A DNA stretch of 64,000 nucleotides, from the NCBI RefSeq assembly GCF_047511655.1, contig NC_133401.1, positions 17,544,501 to 17,608,500 on the forward strand, in the 5' to 3' direction. The stretch comes from Castor canadensis (taxonomy: Eukaryota > Chordata > Mammalia > Rodentia > Castoridae). The position numbers and the translations under genes are program-made. Shown here in pieces: positions 57,368 through 64,000 of this stretch. Within the stretch, counting starts at the first letter, position 1. Each line of letters opens with the position of its first letter. The notes under the pieces are model-generated. The model saw nothing but the letters and a program-made list of their open reading frames with translations. It searched no databases and had not been told where the DNA came from.

Positions 57368-57495
57368 AAATCATTATTTTTTTTTTTGAGAGAGTTTTGC
57401 TGTGTAGCACAGGCTGACCTTGAGCTCTTAACCCTCTTGCCTCAGTCTTCCGAGTGTGGAATTGTAAGCATGTACCACATACCATGCCCAGCGAA
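57368..57495 (-). repeat. B1-like SINE
   Basis: T-run then ttgctgtgtagcacaggctg. Confidence 0.82.
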
Positions 57496-57799
57496 CTTAA
57501 AAACCTCTTTTATGTGGTAGCCATGGCCTTTTGAGGTGGAAAGGCCTGGCCTGTCACCTCTTGAGCCTTCCTTGTGGCCTGAAGAACTGCCCTTGTGTCC
57601 TGGGCTCCCTAGGGTGCTGCTTCTCCGTGTTTCTTCTCACTTGCAACATGAGGAGTAGAATCACCTGTTCCACTTGACCTCAGGCAGAGTCGTAGTTTAG
57701 AAGTGCAGAGTATCTTGTAGTGGTCTATTCAAACCCCAGGTCTCCTTGCTGGCTTTGTGAAACTCTTGAGTTGAGCATGTTCAGAAAGCTGTGCAAAGG

Positions 57800-58028
57800 G
57801 CTGGGCACAATGCCTACACCTGTCATTGCAGCTACTGGGGAGGCAGAGAATGGGAGAATTGCTATAGGTGGGAGGATCTCAGTTTCAGGTTGGCTCTGGG
57901 CACAAACTCGAGACCCTACCTGAAAAATAATCAAAAGAGGTCTGACAGAGTGACTCAAGTGGTAGAGTGCCTGCCCAGCAAGCACTAGACCCTGCTTCAA
58001 ACCCCAGTACCGCCATCCCCCGCCCCTC
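57800..58028 (+). repeat. Dimeric SINE, acctgaaaaataa-linker type
   Basis: Linker ctacctgaaaaataatcaaa, then a full ID-like unit. Confidence 0.85.
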
Positions 58029-58287
58029 AAGTGAGTGCCCAGAAATAGAATCGGAGCTGCACCTGTCTGTCCTTTGCTAGCCTCCGAGTAGGAAACTCAA
58101 GTGTGCTGGTTGCATATTGAGGATGTTATATATTTAAATGAGTATTTTTAATTATAGCTTTATGTTAATAGTACTTGTAAGTTAATAAAACTTGTACTTT
58201 ATGTTAATAGATTTTACTCAGAAAATCCAGCTTATTTAAAACATTTTAGCTCTTTATCCATCTTCTCTAGAAGAATTTTCATAGGGA

Positions 58288-58535
58288 GTCAGGCGCCAGT
58301 GCTCATGCCTGTAATCCCAGCTATCTGGGAGGCAGAGATCAGGAGGATTTGCAGTACATAGCCACCTTAAGCAAATAGTTTGAGAGACCCTATCTCGAAA
58401 AAAACACATCACATAAAAGGACTGGTGGAGTGGCTTAAGTGATGGAGCACCTGCCTAGCAATTATGAGGCCCTGAGTTCAAACTCCAGTACTGCCCTGAT
58501 CCAAAAGAAAAAGAAAAGGAAACAAACAAACAAAA
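58288..58535 (+). repeat. Dimeric SINE with full ID unit
   Basis: Linker aaaacacatcacataaaagg; A-rich tail with AAAC units. Confidence 0.88.
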
Positions 58536-59232
58536 AAAACCCAAGATAAGCATATAAGTAAATTTGGAGACCAGAAAATGTAAAAGATGATTGATCTTGC
58601 TCTCGAGTGAACTTAAATTAGTTCTTTAGTCTGTAAACCCAGATTGTTCCCTAGTGAAGTTTGCTGGATTTAGAATTTGGTTCGTTTGTCCTATTTCTCT
58701 GTGACATTGTCCTTACCTTCAGTTCAGGTGCATTAGTGAAAACAGAAGCCAGCCACTCTTTTTTTTTTTTTGAAAGGTTGTGCGTGTGATATGGCTTTTG
58801 TTACTTGCAGTAACCTGCTTCAGGACTGGCAATTTATAGAATAATGCAAATGAGTAGTGAGGAATAATTAGAAATAATGGGCTGACATCCTCAGGTCATC
58901 CTGCAGCACTCTCAGGAGGTAGTAAGGCTTGCTGTTAGGCTTGAGACTAGGCTGACCTAGTTTCTCAGTTGACAGACATGCCTGGGTCTTCAGCACCATC
59001 CTATTGGCAGAGGAGCCTCTGCTCTTCTCGCACGTTCAGGGCCATCTTTATGGAGAATGTTCTTTCAAAAAGAGCTTTTCTCTTACCAAGAAGTTAAAAA
59101 ACAAAACAAAACAACAAAACCTGACTAGATCATAACTGCTCAGAGGCAAATGCTGACATCCTCTCATAGGTTTTATTTGTCATTTCAAAAATTGCAGTTG
59201 GTCTCCACACCAGGAAACTTGAAGGTGAGGCC

Positions 59233-59259
59233 GGCTGTGCTGGCTGTGCTGGCTGTGCT
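59233..59259 (+). repeat. 9-base minisatellite, three exact units
   Basis: ggctgtgct repeated three times. Confidence 0.9.
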
Positions 59260-60454
59260 TCGCGGTGTTGGTTTGGGAAGATCTTGGCTCTTGTGCTAAT
59301 GGCTGGAAAGGTGTGATACCTCAGCTTATGGGAGTGCCTCCAGGGTTGACTTTGCCTTGGTTTTGCATTTCCATCAGCATGTGGAATATGTTTACAGCTT
59401 ATCATAAATCCTGGGTTTTGTTGTTTTTCTTAACTTGAGTCTGGGAGTATGGAAGTAAACTCAGCTGCCCTGGAGGTGGGACAAACTCAGACCCAGAGGC
59501 TTTCGACACTGTCCAGTTCTCCTGCTGAGCTGACTGGTTCCCCTTCCTCAGTAGAGCCGCCTCTATCTTTTCAGGTAGGCTGTGTCCCTTCACCTAGGAC
59601 CTGCCACCCACATGCCAGGCAGCTGTGACACGCTGGTGTCACTAGAGCCTGTAGCTCCTCAGTCAGCCCAAGAATAGGCTCCTGCTCCTGAGGCCTCTCC
59701 TCACCTTCCCCAGGCAGCTCCCGGATAGATCCTCCAGTTCATTCTGGACTCTTCTGCCCACTGCCATCCATGGGTGTTTCCCACGATGTCAGGGTTCCTC
59801 AGGTTTCAAGACCATGTTATGTCCTCAGTCCTGGGGCCAGCTCTAGCTGGTGCCCACAGCAAGGTAGTAAATGCCACGAATAGAAATCTTTAGTCGAGGC
59901 TCTACAGAGGGCTGTGGCACAGCTGTCCCTCCTGGCAGTTCTGCGGTGACTGCTAGCAGGTGGGTTTCATGCCTCTGTTTAGTCCTGCGTGGGGGGATGT
60001 TTTGCTGTGACAGGCAGTGTCCATCCCATAATACAAGCAGGTAAAAGGCACAGCGTCTTCAGTCACCCCAGCTCTGCTGTTTATGTTTGATTTTGTCTGT
60101 CCTCCAAGTTCCTGACTGTCACCTCCATCAGGGTCTTGGAAGTAGAGGAGGTCCCCAGCCAGCATGCTGGCTGCTCCCACAGAACGATTCGCTGCTGTGC
60201 ACGAGGCTCTCCCAGCATTTCCTGTCCTGCCAGCCCTCCCCTCCCTCCTAGCCTTTCACGCTCTCTCCATTTAACCAGAGCCAGCTTCACAGTGGATCTG
60301 TGAGTCACAGTGCATGGGGCTCCCCTATCTCTTCACCAATCTCTGACTGCTTCACCTACTATATGCTTGAGGCTGTCTGAGGGGTGGATTAGGGGGCTTG
60401 AGTCAAGACACCCTGATCTTTATCTTGACTCTCCCCTTCCCACCCTGTGCAGGG

Positions 60455-60515
60455 GGTAGAGCCAGGCAAGTGCTAGGCAAGTGCTCTGCCACTGGGTTGT
60501 GTCCCCAGCCCTTTA
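60455..60515 (-). repeat. ID-like SINE, truncated
   Basis: caagtgctctgccactgggt then tgtgtccccagccc. Confidence 0.6.
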
Positions 60516-61124
60516 TCTTGGTTCTTGTCACTCTGTATCTTTCTTTATCTGTCTGTTGCTCTGGGCAATTTCAGACTGAATTTCTGATACTCTACTTTCC
60601 GAACTTCCAGAGTCTCTCTTCCATTTTCATTTTGTCAGGCATCTCCTTTTCCTTGTTAGTTTGCAATTCTTACGTATCCAGCAGACTGACTCCCTAGGAG
60701 CTGGGTCCATCTCGAAATATCATTGGAACTTTTGGACTGAGCACAGCACACCTGTGGCTCCATCCCATGGGTGACCATGTGGCCACCTAGCAATCAAAGT
60801 TCCTCATTCTCTGCCCCTTTAACTTTCTTACTTCCCAAACCATATGTTAAATCTGATTCTGACACCAAGTTTGAGACTTTGGGAAGAAATTCAGTTTTTC
60901 CCACTATTCTCTAATAGCAGAAGTGCAGGGGTTCCCATCCTCCCTACATCAAGTAGGCAGTCAGCTCTGCAGTGGACCCCAACAGATTGCCCTTAGATTC
61001 AGTTTATTTTGAATACTGCATCCCAGGAGGTAAAGTCAGATCCCACGGGACAGCCCCCACTTCTGATGCAAGCACCAGGTGTTTAACCTGTGCCTCTGTG
61101 TGAATGGCTAGACTGTTTCCTCAG

Positions 61125-61560
61125 GTCTGATTAGTTTGCTAGAGTGGTTCACAGAACTAGGGAAATATTCAGGGAAGGATATTACAAAAGATATGGATGG
61201 AGAGCTGCATAAGGCAAGGCTCGTGAACAAGGGTGCAGAGCATCCGGGCCCTTCACCATTGGGGACCTCCATGGGAGCTTCATTGCATGGGCACAGTTGA
61301 TTAAATCCTTGGCCATTGGTGTTCAATTTAACTTTCAGCCCCTTCTGCCTCCCCAGAGGTTGGAGGATAGAGCTGAAAGTCCCAACTCGAATCCTGCTTG
61401 GTTTTCCCTGGGAGCATTCCCCATCCTGAAGCTACCTAGGGTGTTTTGACCATCAGTCCAGCTCATTAGCACACAGAATGACATTTATTGCTTGAGGATT
61501 CCAAGAATTTTAGAAGCTGTATGTCAGCAAACAGTACAAAGACCAGATATATGTTTCACA
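61125..61560 (+). mobile_element. Ancient endogenous-retrovirus LTR remnant (ERVL/MLT2-like)
   Basis: Blocks in order: gattagtttgctagagtggt, ttgattaaatccttggccat, ccccagaggttggagga and catcctgaagctacctaggg. Only LTR sequence is present, with no gag, pol or env. Family placement is from memory of the consensus and is uncertain. Confidence 0.5.
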
Positions 61561-63054
61561 GGATCCTAATAGGTGACCCAGAGAAACGATGCTACATCAA
61601 TGAGAACGATTTCTCAGCTTTGATTTTGTCTTTGTATTTACCTTATACTTTGATGGATACCTTCACTAGAATTCTATAGCTAACTGGTAGAAAGCTGCTG
61701 AGGATAAAGTTCAAGGAAGTACTTTTGCTAAAAATGTTCCCTTCATTCATCGTGGGAATCAGATTCCATCCTGTGAATAGCTTGGCTTAGAGATTCTGTT
61801 TCTTTAGGGCCAGTTTGTAGAGTTTTGTGGGCTTCAAACATAAGAATGGCATCAGAGTGGAAAATGGGTGCTGTGCTTAGTGTGGGCCAGCTGGGATGGT
61901 CAGAGCAGCGTAGCTCTCTTCACTAGGACTTGGGGAGAAAACAGACAGAGGACATTATAAATGGAATGACATAGTCTTTCCTTGTTCGCTTTGGGAAGAT
62001 TACCTTCAAAACTGACATCACCGTTAGTACTCCTTGAAAGTCTGTTTGATCCCTTCTGTTTTCCTGGCTGAGCTTTCTGGAGGGGGCCATTGTGAAGTCT
62101 GCAGAGGGTGTAGCATGAGCTGAGTGCTCACATCCATGTCTGAGAACAGCCCACCTGCTGAGATCACAGGGTTCAAGACCAAATGGGTAAACACTTCATC
62201 CAGTCTTTCTAAAGATCCACATGACCCATTTCAGAGATTTCTTGTCCCCAGAGCCCGTGGGGTGCATTCAGATTTTGTTGTCGTGAGGAAATTCCCTCCT
62301 CCCACATGATAAGAAAGGTTAGGTGTTTGTAGCCCACACTAGAGGGAGCATCCATCAGAGCTGATCTGGAGAGGGGTCATGGGCTCTTGTCTTTTGTAAA
62401 ATAGTTCTGCACACACCATTTTAATTTGGTTTGGACAGAAAGGTACAAATGCAATTGCCATGCTCGAATAGAGTTTTCTTACATGTGAGGTGACTGACTT
62501 CTCAGACTTTGTTAACTTGTTGGGTGAGGAGTTGAGGCAGCAGTATTACCAGCGATAGATAGTAAGGGGGTAAAAGCTATCGTCGTACCAGATTCTCACA
62601 GGGAGATATAGCACCCATTCCCACTCCGAGCCCACTGTCCTGTCTTCTCCCTTCCACATATAAAACTTTCCCAGTCAGTCCCAAACAAGTCTAGGGCTTT
62701 CCCATTTTAGCATCCATCATTCATGGCTTTTGCGCCCTTAGAATGTCTGGACCTCCTCTCCAAACCCAGCCGGTCTTGATGTGACTTCTGTTCTCCTACC
62801 CTCCCATCCAGATCTGACGGATCTTCTCCTGACCTTGGACTCCAGGAATGGCCGGTACCATCATTGTCTGTGGGTTAGTTACATCTCAGGCATCAACCTT
62901 GTTTCTCAGATAAACAAAGATCCTTGTCAGCAAGAATGGCGTTCCCATCTGTTCCGTCATGCCTTTGTTCTCTAAATATGTATTGATTAACCAGCTGTTC
63001 ATGGTCATGGACAGGTCAGTTCTCAGTTCTAAAGATAAGGTTAATACTAAAATA
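61500..63054 (+). other. Presumed intron 1 segment, single-copy
   Basis: No SINE and no recognisable gene. The first few hundred bases may still belong to the decayed LTR that precedes it. Confidence 0.5.
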
Positions 63055-63160
63055 GGGCTGGAGGCATGTTTCAAGGGGTAGAGCACTTGCCTGGCAAGCA
63101 TGAGGCCCTGAGTTCAAACCCCTAATACTGCTAAAAATAAATAAATAAATAAATAAAAAG
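63052..63160 (+). repeat. ID-like SINE with AAAT-repeat tail
   Basis: Unit 63,055-63,132, tail of AAAT units 63,133-63,158. Confidence 0.9.
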
Positions 63161-63597
63161 TTTGCTCCTCTGAATTAAGCAGACAGGAGTTAGTGTGACT
63201 GGAGTCATCAGATGGGGACCTTTGTGTTGTGCAGTCCTGGGGACTGTGGTACTTGTTGAGTTTAATGTCATCATTTCATGCCGCTCCTCACATGGGGAAC
63301 AGAATGTGGAGAATCGGGCATGGTTTTAGATTCTCACAGAACCTGATGGACAGAATATGGACATGCCACCGTAGCTCAGTCAGGTGCAAAGGACACAGCT
63401 GAGTGCCCTGCTGCATCACTTGTGACTGTCACTAACTGCAAGGTCTCTGCGTGCATCTGAACTTCACAGATGAGTGAGTGGGATGGAGACAACCCTGGGC
63501 TCAACTCCAGCTTTTCTAATGGATCTCTGTTCCCAAGGAAAAACAAGAACCAGAAGATTCACTGTAGTGTTCATTAAAATGAAAATCAAAGCATTGG

Positions 63598-63825
63598 TTT
63601 TTTTTTTTTTTTTTTTTTAAAACAGTACCAAGGATTGAGCCCAGGGCTTCTCACATGCTAGGCAAGCACTCTGTCACTGAGCTATACTCCTATACCTTTT
63701 TATTTATTTAATTTTGAAACAGTCTCATCACTTAAGTTACCCAGGCCAGCCTCGAATTTGGGATCTTCTTGCCTTAGCCTTCTGAGCAGCTCAAGTTATA
63801 GGAGAGTACCTCCGTGCTTGACTAG
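63598..63825 (-). repeat. ID-like SINE then B1-like SINE
   Basis: T run 63,598-63,618, ID unit to about 63,700, B1-like 63,708-63,825. Confidence 0.82.
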
Positions 63826-64000
63826 TGTTGTCTTCTCCTTGAGCGTTTTAATGTCCCATTCTTTCTGGTCCATTTGGAAAGCAAACTCTGGAACACATCT
63901 GGCGAGTCTGTCTTGTGCTTCCTACTTAGACCCCTTCCTTTAGCTCCTTTGCCCAGCTGTCTTGTCATGTCCCTACTTAACACAGACTCTTAGCAGCTCC

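Larger units (their letters stand above)
58511..61100 (+). other. Presumed intron 1 segment, mostly single-copy
   Basis: Contains a three-unit 9-base minisatellite (59,233-59,259) and an ID-like scrap (60,455-60,515). Nothing else is definable. Confidence 0.55.

Noticed and set aside
1-64000. CRISPR arrays, operons, phage or other prokaryotic systems
   Set aside because: Spliced AP2S1 gene, CpG islands and SINE/LINE content show vertebrate nuclear DNA; the many direct repeats are dispersed SINEs with no regular spacing.
27192-64000. A coding exon of ARHGAP35
   Set aside because: No long open frame with the expected N-terminal GTP-binding or FF-domain sequence was found; the large coding exon must lie beyond the window if the gene assignment is right.

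Overview
The window is a piece of mammalian nuclear genome, almost certainly from a rodent outside the mouse/rat group. Hundreds of 7SL-derived (B1-like) and tRNA-derived (ID-like) SINEs cover it, many fused head to tail into dimers of the B1-dID type. Their style points to a castorimorph such as beaver or kangaroo rat, but that placement is an inference from repeat style. Older mammal-wide repeats (L1M, L2, MIR, a Tigger/MER2 DNA transposon, old LTRs) lie beneath the SINEs. I see no bacterial, plasmid, phage or CRISPR-like content and no undescribed system. Most of the sequence is ordinary intergenic and intronic DNA.

Region 1 (1-7,890) is SINE-rich intergenic DNA downstream of AP2S1. It has a GC-rich island at 2.1-2.56 kb carrying two RFX-like palindromes beside a G-quadruplex-prone purine tract. 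Region 2 (about 7,890-20,550, minus strand) is a complete, intact AP2S1 gene of five exons and 142 codons, encoding the sigma-2 subunit of the AP-2 clathrin adaptor. All splice sites are GT-AG and all introns are phase 0. The start codon is the last three bases of exon 1. Its CpG-island promoter lies next to a cluster of ZNF143/THAP11-type motifs, and an L1 3' fragment has inserted into the outermost of these, leaving a 16-bp target-site duplication.

Region 3 (about 20.8-26.0 kb) is the spacer between two divergent promoters. It holds SINE nests, an old L1M 3' end containing a tailless 7SK RNA retropseudogene with a perfect 17-bp target-site duplication, a small CCAAT-rich GC island and a Tigger/MER2 fragment. 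Region 4 (about 26.05-27.4 kb) is a large CpG island. Its plus-strand leader ends in a strong splice donor at 27,191/27,192. By position next to AP2S1 (human 19q13.32 gene order) it is most likely the untranslated first exon of ARHGAP35 (p190A RhoGAP), with a GCC repeat and an 18-codon upstream ORF. Region 5 (27.2-64 kb) would then be ARHGAP35 intron 1. No coding exon could be found in it. Its first 3.2 kb are free of SINEs and pyrimidine-rich on the plus strand; the rest mixes SINEs with single-copy DNA.

The two genes are divergently arranged and do not share one short bidirectional promoter, since about 6.2 kb of repeat-filled DNA separates their CpG islands. The items most worth a second look are the ZNF143/THAP11 array disrupted by L1, the 7SK retropseudogene, the conserved-looking leader features of the presumed ARHGAP35 exon 1, and the RFX-like pair at 2.3 kb.
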